A DNA stretch of 13,444 bases from Candidatus Nealsoniibacteriota bacterium (GTDB lineage Bacteria > Patescibacteriota > Minisyncoccia > Minisyncoccales > CSSED10-335): NCBI GenBank assembly GCA_003557585.1, contig PWOE01000123.1, forward strand, positions 1-13,444, given 5' to 3'. The position numbers and the translations under genes are program-made. Below are positions 1-7,132 of this stretch, piece by piece (position 1 is the stretch's first letter; the number at the start of each line of letters is the position of its first letter). A model generated the notes under the pieces. That model did not search any database, was not told where the DNA came from, and was given only the letters and a program-made list of their open reading frames with translations.

Positions 1-19
1 CAGATTTTTGTCAATATCA

Positions 20-47
20 TTGACTAAGTAATTTTTTCTGTTAGTAT
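20..47 (+). promoter_or_regulatory. Probable rnpB promoter
   Basis: A TTGACT box at 20-25 and a TAGTAT box at 42-47 are separated by 16 bases and would place the transcript start near base 54, where the RNase P RNA helix P1 begins. An overlapping TATAAA at 45-50 is an alternative -10 but gives a 19-base spacer. The -35 box sits in a perfect 6-bp inverted repeat (GTCAAT at 10-15, ATTGAC at 19-24). Confidence 0.45.
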
Positions 48-53
48 AAAAAT

Positions 54-430
54 GCCCGAGGGGATTAGGTAATCGCTGAGTGTTTGTTTTTAAGCACTTA
101 GAGGAAAGTCCGAACACTCCCTTTCGCTTTAAGTGAAAGGTCAAAAGATAGCGGGTAACGCCCGTCGTCTCGTTTATGCGAGATAGAGGTGCGAACAGAG
201 ACGTTCTGATCCGAAAGGTGAAGAACACCCCTTACGGGGTGAGCCCTCTGAGTTAATTAGAGGGGTGAAACGGCCAAATCCTTATTGAGTGCAAGAACAA
301 ATTCCGTTTAAGCGGAAAAAAAGTGGTTCGCTTGATTTTACGGAGTAATTCGTAAAACAGATAAATGATTACCGCCTTTATGCTTCGGTATATCGGTACA
401 GAATTCGGCTTATTATCCCTTCGGGCTTTT
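54..430 (+). ncRNA. rnpB: RNase P RNA (catalytic subunit), bacterial type A-like
   Basis: This is the RNA that cleaves the 5' leader from precursor tRNAs, together with the RnpA protein. The conserved P4 5' strand GAGGAAAGTCC is at 101-111 and its 3' partner ACAGAATTCGGCTTAT is at 398-413. Other conserved blocks are a GCGGGTAACGCCCG hairpin near 151-164, ACAGAGAC near 196-203 and GGTGAAACGGCC near 264-275. Helix P1 closes the molecule: 54-67 pairs with 413-426 over about 14 bases with one G-U wobble. The 3' strand of P1 runs into a T-rich stretch (427-430), so this end probably also acts in termination. The length of about 375 nt fits the family. The exact 5' and 3' ends are inferred from P1. 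murJ begins 20 bases downstream. Confidence 0.95.
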
Positions 431-446
431 TAATAGGATATTTTTG

Positions 447-2096
447 ATGGTTGCTAGAATTTTAAACTTCAAAAGTAAAACAATAAGTTCGGCTGCCTTG
501 ATATTAGGTGTCTCTACTTTCTTGAGTGGTCTTTTAGGTTTATTAAAGATGAGACTTCTGGCAGGTAGATTTGGAGCTGGCGTTGAGATGGATAGCTTCT
601 TTGCTGCCTTCAGGGTGCCCGATATCTTGTCAGCAACACTTATTACAGGTGGTATAATTGTCGCTTTTCTACCGATATTCTCTCAAAGTTTCAAGAAGAA
701 TGAGAAAGAGGCTTGGAACTTCAGTAACAATATCCTGAACATCACTTTTATATCGATTTTTTCTCTCTGCTTGCTACTTTGGATATTAACACCTCTTATT
801 ATAGATCTAATCGCGCCAGGATTTTCTTTAGAACAAAAAGAGCTAACAGTATCTTTAGCGAGAATAATGTTTGTTAGTCCCTTGATCTTTGGTATTTCGG
901 GAATATTCTCAGGGATCTTGCATCATTTTGATCGCTTTCTTTCCTATGCTTTAGCTCCTATCTTGTATAATATCGGTATAATTATCGGTATCTTGTTTTT
1001 TTCCAACCTATTTCCCGATGGTCAAAAGATATTTGGTGCTGCTTGGGGAGTGGTTTTAGGCGCTTTATTTCATTTTTTAATACAAGTTCCCTCAGCAATT
1101 AAATCTGGCTTTTCTTATAGATTCATCTTCGATCCTTTTAATAAAGCAGTGCGCCGAGTCTTGAAATTGATGCTTCCTCGAACAATAGGACAGGCATCTT
1201 CTCAAATCAATCTTATGGTGATAACAGCGATTGCCTCTACCTTATCTGTCGGTAGTGTGGCTATCTTCAATTTCGCCAACAATCTTTATCTTTTTCCGGT
1301 AGCGATAATAGGGGTCTCTTTTGCCGTAGCTGCCTTTCCTTCTTTTTCTAGATCATGGGCAAGCAACCAAAGAGAGGAATTCTTGCGTAATTTTTCATCA
1401 TCTTTTAGGCAGGTTATCTTTATAATCCTTCCTTCAGCTTTCTTGATATTCATCTTGAGAGCACAGATTGTTAGATTGGCCTTAGGTGCTGGAGAATTTG
1501 GTTGGGCTGAGACAAGGATAACGGCGGCATCTCTTGGCCTCTTTTCTATAGGGCTGGTATTTGCTTCATTAATCCCGCTACTTGTTAGACTCTTCTTCTC
1601 TTTTCAAGATACAAGAACTCCAGCCATTACATCGATAATTGTCGTTTCTTTAAATATACTTCTATCCTTTCTCTTTATTCACTTGCTCGGTTACGAAAAC
1701 TTATTAAGCAATGCGATTGTAAAAACTTTGCGCTTAACTAGCTTATCAGATATTAAAGTTATCGGTTTAGCTTTGGCGATATCTGTATCATCACTATTTC
1801 ATTATCTTATACTCGTCTTCTTTCTTAAAAAAAGGATCAAAGATCTGCCCTTTAAAGAGATAAAGAATTCAACCGCTAATGTTTTGGTTGCTTCAATAAT
1901 TGCCGGCATTGCTTCTTATCTTGGCTTGAGATTTGCCGTTATATTTGTTGAGCTAGAGACATTCTGGGCAGTCTTTTTCCAACTCTCTATCGCTTCAATC
2001 TTTGGACTTGCTACATATCTTTTGCTTCTCTATTTTTTAAGTCCAAAAGAGATTTCTCTATTGCTTAAAGGAGTTAAGTCAATCGTTTCAAGATGA
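447..2096 (+). CDS. murJ: Lipid II flippase MurJ (MviN family)
   Basis: MurJ moves the peptidoglycan precursor lipid II across the cytoplasmic membrane. The 549-residue product is almost entirely hydrophobic with about 14 predicted membrane segments, as usual for the MVF/MOP exporter superfamily. The N-terminus carries the family block: a first helix, then the basic LLKMRLLAGRFGAG segment, then DSFFAAFRVPD and the GGIIVAFLPIF helix. Charged residues are otherwise confined to loops (for example near the DPFNKAVRRVLKLMLPR stretch). I prefer ATG at 447 over the TTG at 444, because AGGA at 434-437 lies nine bases before the ATG. The stop overlaps the lepA start in an ATGA, so the two are probably translationally coupled. 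The gene directly follows rnpB and may rely on read-through from it or on its own unseen promoter. Function is by family similarity. Confidence 0.93.
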   Translation: MVARILNFKSKTISSAALILGVSTFLSGLLGLLKMRLLAGRFGAGVEMDSFFAAFRVPDILSATLITGGIIVAFLPIFSQSFKKNEKEAWNFSNNILNITFISIFSLCLLLWILTPLIIDLIAPGFSLEQKELTVSLARIMFVSPLIFGISGIFSGILHHFDRFLSYALAPILYNIGIIIGILFFSNLFPDGQKIFGAAWGVVLGALFHFLIQVPSAIKSGFSYRFIFDPFNKAVRRVLKLMLPRTIGQASSQINLMVITAIASTLSVGSVAIFNFANNLYLFPVAIIGVSFAVAAFPSFSRSWASNQREEFLRNFSSSFRQVIFIILPSAFLIFILRAQIVRLALGAGEFGWAETRITAASLGLFSIGLVFASLIPLLVRLFFSFQDTRTPAITSIIVVSLNILLSFLFIHLLGYENLLSNAIVKTLRLTSLSDIKVIGLALAISVSSLFHYLILVFFLKKRIKDLPFKEIKNSTANVLVASIIAGIASYLGLRFAVIFVELETFWAVFFQLSIASIFGLATYLLLLYFLSPKEISLLLKGVKSIVSR

Positions 2097-3883
2097 AGAA
2101 AAACTATATCAGAAACTTCTCGATAATATCTCATATCGACCATGGCAAGTCTACATTGGCTGATCGGATGCTTGAGATTACAGAAACAATCTCTAAAGAC
2201 AAGATGCAAGAGCAGATTCTAGATATGATGGATTTAGAAAGAGAGAGGGGCATTACGATAAAGATGCAGCCAGTCAGGATGAAGTATCGTTATCAAGACG
2301 AGGAATATACTCTTAATATGATAGACACGCCAGGTCACGTCGATTTTTCTTATGAAGTTTCAAGGTCACTAGAAGCCGTTGAAGGAGTCGTTTTGCTGGT
2401 TGATGCTAGCAAGGGGATCCAGGCACAGACTTTGGCTAATCTTGAATTAGCTCAGAAACAAAACTTGACGATAATAGCGGCAGTTAACAAGATCGACTTA
2501 CCTAATGCCAGAGAAGATGAAGTTGCTGAAGAGATCGCCACTCTTTTAAAGATAGATAAAGAATCAATTTTAAGAATATCGGCTAAAAACAATATCAATG
2601 TAGATAGAGTTATAGAAGAGATTATAGAAAGAATAGAGCCGCCAGTAAGAAAAGATGACGCTCCCTTGAAAGCTCTTATCTTTGATTCTAAATATGACTC
2701 TTTCAAGGGCGTTATTGCTCAGGTAAGAATAAAAGAGGGCTCAATAAGAAAGAGAGAGGCTATCTATCTAATGGCGACTAAGTCAAAAGGAGATGTTAAA
2801 GAGATAGGTTTTTTAAATCCGAGTCCTCAAGCCATAGATGAACTCAAGTCGGGAGAGATCGGCTATATCGCTACAGGTATAAAAGAGTCAGGAGCCGTCA
2901 GAGTTGGTGACACAATCACGAGAAGCGAAACAAGAGATATTGAGCCTTTGCCTGGATATAAAGAATTAAAACCAGTTGTCTTTGTCAGTTTCTATCCAGA
3001 AAATACAGACGACTTCAATAATTTAAGAGAAGCGCTGGAAAGGATAAGATTGACAGATCCAGCGCTTGTCTTTGAACCGGAATTTAAAGATGTGTTGGGT
3101 AGGGGATTCAGATGTGGCTTTCTTGGTTCTTTGCACGCAGAGATAATATCAGAAAGGCTCAGAAGAGAATTTGATTTGAATTTAGTGATATCGTCGCCAT
3201 CAGTTGTCTTTAAAATTAAGACAAATAAAGATGAAGAGCTAACAATAATGTCTCCCTCAGATTGGCCCGATCCTTCTCTCATAAAAGAGGCGCTTGAACC
3301 TTGGGTGCGCGTAGAGATAATGACTCCTAGTTCATATTTCGGTGGAGTAATGGAGCTTTTAAATAACCTTAATGGGAGATACGGGGAGAATCAATATTTT
3401 AAATCGGACAAGATGCTAGTTGTTTATGAAGTTCCACTGAGAAAGATAATTACCGGATTCCATGACAAGATCAAGAGCATTACTCAAGGCTATGCTTCTT
3501 TTAACTATAATTTAACTAATTTTGAAAAAGGCAATCTGGTTAAGATGGAGATCTTAGTGGCTGGAGAAGTTGAAGAGGTCTTCTCTAAGATAACATCAAG
3601 AGATGAGGCTTTTTCCGAGGGCAAGAAGACAGCTGAAAAGTTGAAAGAATTCTTGCCACCCCAGCAATTTGCCGTTCCTATACAGGCCAGAGTCTATGGT
3701 AAAATTGTCGCTAGAGAGACAATTAAAGCGAGAAGAAGAGATGTTACTGGAGATCTTTATGGAGGAGATGTCACTAGAAAAAAGAAGCTTTTGGAAAAAC
3801 AGAAGAAGGGGAAGAGTCAACTGAAAGCTAAGGGTAAGGTTAGGGTTCCTTCAGATGTCTACTTCAAGATTTTCAAAGATTAA
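2093..3883 (+). CDS. lepA: Elongation factor 4 (LepA), ribosome back-translocating GTPase
   Basis: LepA is a cytoplasmic translational GTPase related to EF-G that acts on ribosomes in initiation, assembly or stalled states. The 596-residue length matches the family (about 600). The G domain is intact: G1 SHIDHGKST near residues 13-21, the switch segment with RERGITIK, G3 DTPGHVDFSYEVSR, and G4 NKIDLP. An EF-Tu-like domain 2 follows, and then the LepA-specific C-terminus with GGDVTRKKKLLEKQKKGK and the basic tail typical of EF4. The start codon overlaps the murJ stop (ATGA). An AAGGAG at about 2068-2073 is too far upstream to act as a normal ribosome-binding site, so translational coupling is likely. 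No terminator is visible after the gene; a TATAAT box for the next gene follows within ten bases. Confidence 0.97.
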   Translation: MKKNYIRNFSIISHIDHGKSTLADRMLEITETISKDKMQEQILDMMDLERERGITIKMQPVRMKYRYQDEEYTLNMIDTPGHVDFSYEVSRSLEAVEGVVLLVDASKGIQAQTLANLELAQKQNLTIIAAVNKIDLPNAREDEVAEEIATLLKIDKESILRISAKNNINVDRVIEEIIERIEPPVRKDDAPLKALIFDSKYDSFKGVIAQVRIKEGSIRKREAIYLMATKSKGDVKEIGFLNPSPQAIDELKSGEIGYIATGIKESGAVRVGDTITRSETRDIEPLPGYKELKPVVFVSFYPENTDDFNNLREALERIRLTDPALVFEPEFKDVLGRGFRCGFLGSLHAEIISERLRREFDLNLVISSPSVVFKIKTNKDEELTIMSPSDWPDPSLIKEALEPWVRVEIMTPSSYFGGVMELLNNLNGRYGENQYFKSDKMLVVYEVPLRKIITGFHDKIKSITQGYASFNYNLTNFEKGNLVKMEILVAGEVEEVFSKITSRDEAFSEGKKTAEKLKEFLPPQQFAVPIQARVYGKIVARETIKARRRDVTGDLYGGDVTRKKKLLEKQKKGKSQLKAKGKVRVPSDVYFKIFKD

Positions 3884-3892
3884 GATTTTTGG

Positions 3893-3898
3893 TATAAT
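3893..3898 (+). promoter_or_regulatory. -10 box (TATAAT) ahead of the FtsB-like gene
   Basis: A perfect TATAAT ends ten bases before the ATG at 3909, so the transcript would begin only about four bases upstream of the start codon, an almost leaderless mRNA. The -35 region is weak (TTTTCA at 3870-3875, 17 bases away). There is no Shine-Dalgarno sequence before the ATG, which fits a leaderless start. Confidence 0.45.
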
Positions 3899-3908
3899 TT
3901 GAATAGAT

Positions 3909-4286
3909 ATGAGATTTTCTCGCAAACAAAGGAAAAAGAAATCTTTTGAGACAGGAATAGTCTCTCTTTTAATCTATTCGGCAGCTTTTATACTGATCAT
4001 CTTTTTAATAGTCTCTAATTTTAGAATAATGGAAAGAAGAGCTGATATTGCAGCTCAGATAGACAGGGGTAGAGCTCAGATATATGATTTAAAAGATAGA
4101 CTAGACAAAGAAGAAGATGATATATCTGATGAGTATAGGATAGAGAGAATAATTAGAGAGCAACTTTTAATGAAAAAAGAAGGCGAGGAAGTTGTCTTCA
4201 TTACTTTTCCCGAGGAAGAGATTGAAGAAAAAGAAGAAAAGACTCTTTTCTTATGGTGGAATCCACTTACTTGGAAAGAAAGATAA
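3909..4286 (+). CDS. FtsB/DivIC-like septum formation initiator protein
   Basis: FtsB/DivIC proteins are small bitopic membrane proteins that join FtsL and FtsQ/DivIB in the division complex and help activate septal peptidoglycan synthesis. The 125-residue product has a basic cytoplasmic N-terminus (residues 1-14), a single hydrophobic segment at about 17-39, and a charged coiled-coil stretch from about 44 to 75, followed by the RIERIIREQLLMKKEGEEVVF block typical of this family (compare 'ER.ARe.L.m..pGE.v'). The acidic tail ending in a Trp-rich LFLWWNPLTW motif is extra and may be a second membrane-interacting element. Its place beside ftsE-ftsX and murJ supports a division role. I cannot separate FtsB from DivIC, so no gene symbol is given. 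Confidence 0.85.
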   Translation: MRFSRKQRKKKSFETGIVSLLIYSAAFILIIFLIVSNFRIMERRADIAAQIDRGRAQIYDLKDRLDKEEDDISDEYRIERIIREQLLMKKEGEEVVFITFPEEEIEEKEEKTLFLWWNPLTWKER

Positions 4287-4316
4287 AAGCTTGTCTTTAA
4301 ATCAATTTTCTTTTAC

Positions 4317-4322
4317 TATAAT
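4317..4322 (+). promoter_or_regulatory. TATAAT box just before the prfB start
   Basis: A TATAAT lies four bases before the prfB ATG (4327). If used as a normal -10 box, transcription would start at or inside the start codon, giving a leaderless transcript at best. TTGTCT at 4291-4296 is a possible -35 but the spacer is 20 bases. The surrounding CTATAATAC is identical to the box ahead of the xapX-like gene at 12557-12565. Confidence 0.3.
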
Positions 4323-4326
4323 ACCG

Positions 4327-5428
4327 ATGAAAGAAGAAGTTAACGAAAGAATATTAGACAATGAAAGACGACTCCTCTCTTTAGAGGAGTGTCTTTGACC
4401 TTGAAAAAAGAAAAGTTAAATTAAAGGTTCTTGAAGCAAAATCTTTAAGTCAAGATTTTTGGGACAAGAGGCAAGAGGCGGCAGATATAAGCAAAGAGAT
4501 TGCAGAAATTAAAGAAGAGATAGATAAAATTGACTCTCTTAAAGCGAGACTCTCTGACTTGCAGGAGATATTCGATCTAGAGGGTAATGAATTAGATGAT
4601 GAGATAGAAGTTAAGCTAGACTCGATCGAGAAAGAGATTGATCAAGAGGAGACCAAAACCTATCTTTCAGGAAAATATGATAAAAGAAATGCCTTGATTC
4701 AGATATTTTCCGGAGCCGGAGGACAGGACGCTCAAGACTGGGTTGCGATGTTGTTGAGAATGTATCAAAGATACCTAGAAGCGAAAGGATTCAAAACAGC
4801 TATTATCGAGCAATCTTTTGGTGAGTCGGGTGGGCCTGACGGAAGGATAGGAATCAAAGAAGCCTCAATGGAAGTTAAGGGTCGCTATGCTTTCGGAATC
4901 TTGAAAAATGAGAAAGGAGTTCATAGGCTGGTTAGACAGTCACCTTTTTCTTCAAAGCAAGTGAGACACACCTCATTTGCCTTGGTTGATATTATTCCAG
5001 AGATAGAAGACAAGAGCGATAAGATGGAATTGAAAAGCGATGAGATTAAGGTTGATGTATACAAAGCATCGGGGCCTGGAGGACAGCACGTCAACAAGAG
5101 AGAGACAGCGGTTAGAGTCACCCATTTGCCAACAGGATTGACAGCTTCATGTCAAAGCGGTCGCTTACAAGGAGAAAACAAAGAGAAGGCAATTAAAATT
5201 TTAATGGCTAAAGTCAACAGGCTTCAAGAGGAGAAAAAGAGAGAAAAGATAGACAAGATGAAAGGGGAAAATATTTCTGTAGAGTGGGGGAATCAGATAA
5301 GATCTTACGTTTTGCATCCCTATAAGATGGTTAAAGACAATAGAAGCAAGGTTGAAACATCGCAGGTAGAAGATGTTTTAGAGGGAGATCTAGATTCTTT
5401 TATTAATGCTGGTATTAAACTTAATTAA
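4327..5428 (+). CDS. prfB: Peptide chain release factor 2 (RF2), expressed by programmed +1 frameshift
   Basis: RF2 recognises UAA and UGA stop codons and triggers release of the finished protein. The first 23 codons (4327-4395) end at an in-frame UGA (4396-4398). A +1 slip at CTT TGA C lets reading continue from GAC at 4397, giving joint segments 4327-4395 and 4397-5428 and a 366-residue protein. The downstream frame begins DLEKRKVKLKVLEAKSLSQ, which is the normal RF2 N-terminal helix region. In the joined numbering the stop-codon-reading SPF tripeptide falls at residues 205-207 and the catalytic GGQ at 251-253, nearly the same as in E. coli RF2, which supports both the start and the frameshift. 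The residue four before GGQ is Ala rather than the Thr of E. coli K-12. No Shine-Dalgarno precedes the ATG. ftsE begins four bases after the stop. Confidence 0.96.
4371..4399 (+). promoter_or_regulatory. prfB programmed frameshift signal with hairpin
   Basis: The autoregulatory site contains an SD-like AGAGGAG (4383-4389), a three-base spacer TGT, the slippery CTT (4393-4395), the UGA stop (4396-4398) and a following C. This is the same geometry as the E. coli site (SD, three bases, CUU UGA C). RF2 levels set the outcome: low RF2 lets the ribosome pause at UGA and slip. Unusually, the SD-like element is the 3' arm of a perfect 8-bp stem-loop, with ACTCCTCT at 4371-4378, loop CTTT and AGAGGAGT at 4383-4390. 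Confidence 0.9.
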
Positions 5429-5432
5429 CAAG

Positions 5433-6128
5433 ATGATTTCTTTCGATAAAGTTTCAAAAATATATCCGGCCCATTTAGCTAAAAAAGAAAATGTTGTCTT
5501 TAAAGATGTCTCTTTCAAGGTTGATAAGGGAGAGTTTGTCTTGATAGCTGGCAAGTCGGGCTCAGGCAAGACGACTCTGTTCAAACTTCTTTTAGCAGAA
5601 GAGAAGCCGACTAGTGGCAAGATATCTTTCAATGGTAAAGAGATTAGCAAGATATCTAGTAGTAAAATTTATCAGTTGAGAAGAAAGATCGGTATGATAT
5701 TTCAAGATTATAAACTTCTACCCAATAAGACTGTTTATGAAAATATCTCTTTCATAATGGAAGCTTTGGGAATAAGTGATGAAGATATAAATCGCAACGT
5801 TCCTGAACTGTTAGAGAGAGTCGGTCTCTCTGACAGGGCATATCATTGTCCTCACGAGCTTTCAGGTGGTGAGCAGCAGAGAGTCGCTATTGCTCGAGCT
5901 CTGATATGTAACCCTGACGTTATTCTGGCAGACGAACCGACAGGCAATGTTGATCCATATTACACAATGGATATAGTTAATCTTCTTTCAAAGATAAACA
6001 GCTCAGGAATTACTGTCTTGCTAGCTACACACGACAAGGAAATTATCAATCGGCTTAGCAAGAGAGTTATCAGTATAAAGGACGATGGCACCATAAAAGA
6101 TGAAGCTTCTGGTAAATTCAGATTATAA
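5433..6128 (+). CDS. ftsE: Cell division ATP-binding protein FtsE
   Basis: FtsE is the cytoplasmic ATPase of the FtsEX complex, which couples ATP hydrolysis to activation of peptidoglycan hydrolases at the septum. The 231-residue product has all ABC ATPase motifs: Walker A GKSGSGKTT at residues 40-48, Q-loop in GMIFQDYKLLP, signature LSGGEQQRVAIARAL, Walker B VILADEPTG followed by NVD, and the H-loop in LLATHDKE. QDYKLLP and DEPTGNVD are typical of FtsE-like rather than general transport ATPases. An in-frame ATG at 5406 exists, but it lies inside prfB and would add nine non-homologous residues, so the ATG at 5433 giving MISFDKVSKIYP is chosen. ftsX follows after 17 bases. Confidence 0.95.
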   Translation: MISFDKVSKIYPAHLAKKENVVFKDVSFKVDKGEFVLIAGKSGSGKTTLFKLLLAEEKPTSGKISFNGKEISKISSSKIYQLRRKIGMIFQDYKLLPNKTVYENISFIMEALGISDEDINRNVPELLERVGLSDRAYHCPHELSGGEQQRVAIARALICNPDVILADEPTGNVDPYYTMDIVNLLSKINSSGITVLLATHDKEIINRLSKRVISIKDDGTIKDEASGKFRL

Positions 6129-6145
6129 GAAATTAAAAAGTATCG

Positions 6146-7051
6146 ATGATTACTTCACTTAAAAGAATTTTCAAATTAGGGTGGAACAATGTCTCTCGTA
6201 ATATGGGGCTATCTTTTGTTGCTAACTTTGTGATCGTTTTAACTTTGATTTTAGTAACTCTTGCCTTCACAACTAATGAATTAGCCAATGTTTTAGTAGA
6301 AGACGTTAGAGACAGAATGGCGATAAGCGTCTATTTCAAAGATGGGGTAGATGAAGAGACGATATCAGAAGTTAAAGATAGTCTGTCAGAGATAGATGAG
6401 GTCGCCAGCATAAGATATATCTCTAAAGAAGATGCCTTTGAAACATTTGTTGCAAGGTACAGAAACAATCCGGTGATTATGGCTTCTTTAGCTGAAGTCG
6501 GTAATCCTTTTTTACATTCATTGAGCATAAAGTCTGAGACATCTGAGGGCTATGAAATTATAGCAGGACATCTATCAGAGAGTTCTCTGAGAATATTCTT
6601 TGAAAAGATCGATTATGACGAAAGAAAAGATGTTATTAAGAACATCTTTGAAATTACATCTACAGTTCAAACAACAAGCTTAATGATTGCTATATTCCTG
6701 TCCCTCCTATCTGTTTCAATAGTTTTCAATACAGTTCGCTTGGCGATATATGGAATGAAAGAAGAGATCAAGATAATGAGATTGGTTGGAGTTTCCGATA
6801 GATTTATTCAAGGCCTTTTTGTAATGCAGGGAGCGATTATAGGGGCTACATCATTTTTGGTAGCATTTCTCTTTGTTTTTGGATTTGGTCTACTATTTGG
6901 CGCCAGAGTTTCAAACTTGATCCCTGGACTTGACCTTTTTGCCTATTTTAAATCAAACTTCATTTTCATAACTCTTATGATGTTCTTGATTGGAGTCGGT
7001 TTAGGCAAGATATCAAGTATAATAGCTGTTGCTAAATATCTTAAAGATTAA
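6146..7051 (+). CDS. ftsX: Cell division protein FtsX (permease-like)
   Basis: FtsX is the membrane partner of FtsE; its outer domain contacts and activates murein hydrolases or their adaptors. The 301 residues show the FtsX topology: a short N-terminal cytoplasmic part with the SLKRIFKLGWNNVSRN motif, TM1 at about 22-42, an extracellular domain of about 130 residues (starting with the ISVYFKDGVDEETISEVKDSL block typical of the family), and three C-terminal membrane segments at about 173-197, 224-250 and 268-290. The inter-TM segment IYGMKEEIKIMRLVGVSDRFI matches the FtsX/MacB cytoplasmic loop. There is no visible Shine-Dalgarno. The stop codon TAA ends at 7051, the base before the tRNA-Gln begins. 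Confidence 0.93.
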   Translation: MITSLKRIFKLGWNNVSRNMGLSFVANFVIVLTLILVTLAFTTNELANVLVEDVRDRMAISVYFKDGVDEETISEVKDSLSEIDEVASIRYISKEDAFETFVARYRNNPVIMASLAEVGNPFLHSLSIKSETSEGYEIIAGHLSESSLRIFFEKIDYDERKDVIKNIFEITSTVQTTSLMIAIFLSLLSVSIVFNTVRLAIYGMKEEIKIMRLVGVSDRFIQGLFVMQGAIIGATSFLVAFLFVFGFGLLFGARVSNLIPGLDLFAYFKSNFIFITLMMFLIGVGLGKISSIIAVAKYLKD

Positions 7052-7122
7052 TCCGGGATCGTCTAATGGTAGGACGCCACGCTCTGGACGTGGAGATTGG
7101 GGTTCGAATCCCTGTCCCGGAG
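7052..7122 (+). tRNA. tRNA-Gln (anticodon CUG)
   Basis: A full cloverleaf can be drawn. The acceptor stem is TCCGGGA (7052-7058) with TCCCGGA (7115-7121) and discriminator G at 7122. The D arm is GTCT/GGAC. The anticodon stem is CCACG/CGTGG with loop CTCTGGA, giving anticodon CTG at 7084-7086. The T arm has loop TTCGAAT. The U1-A72 pair and G73 are glutamine identity features. The 3' CCA is not encoded (CAG follows), so a CCA-adding enzyme is needed. The gene begins immediately after the ftsX stop codon and probably is cut from the ftsEX transcript by RNase P. Confidence 0.95.
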
Positions 7123-7132
7123 CAGACTTTAT

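Noticed and set aside
4396..4398. In-frame stop early in prfB, suggesting a pseudogene or sequencing error
   Set aside because: The CTT TGA C context, the SD-like element three bases upstream and the intact downstream frame are the standard programmed frameshift of RF2 genes, and the joined numbering matches E. coli RF2.
5406..5432. Upstream ATG extending ftsE by nine codons
   Set aside because: It lies inside prfB and adds residues unlike FtsE N-termini; the ATG at 5433 gives the normal MISFDKVSKIYP start.
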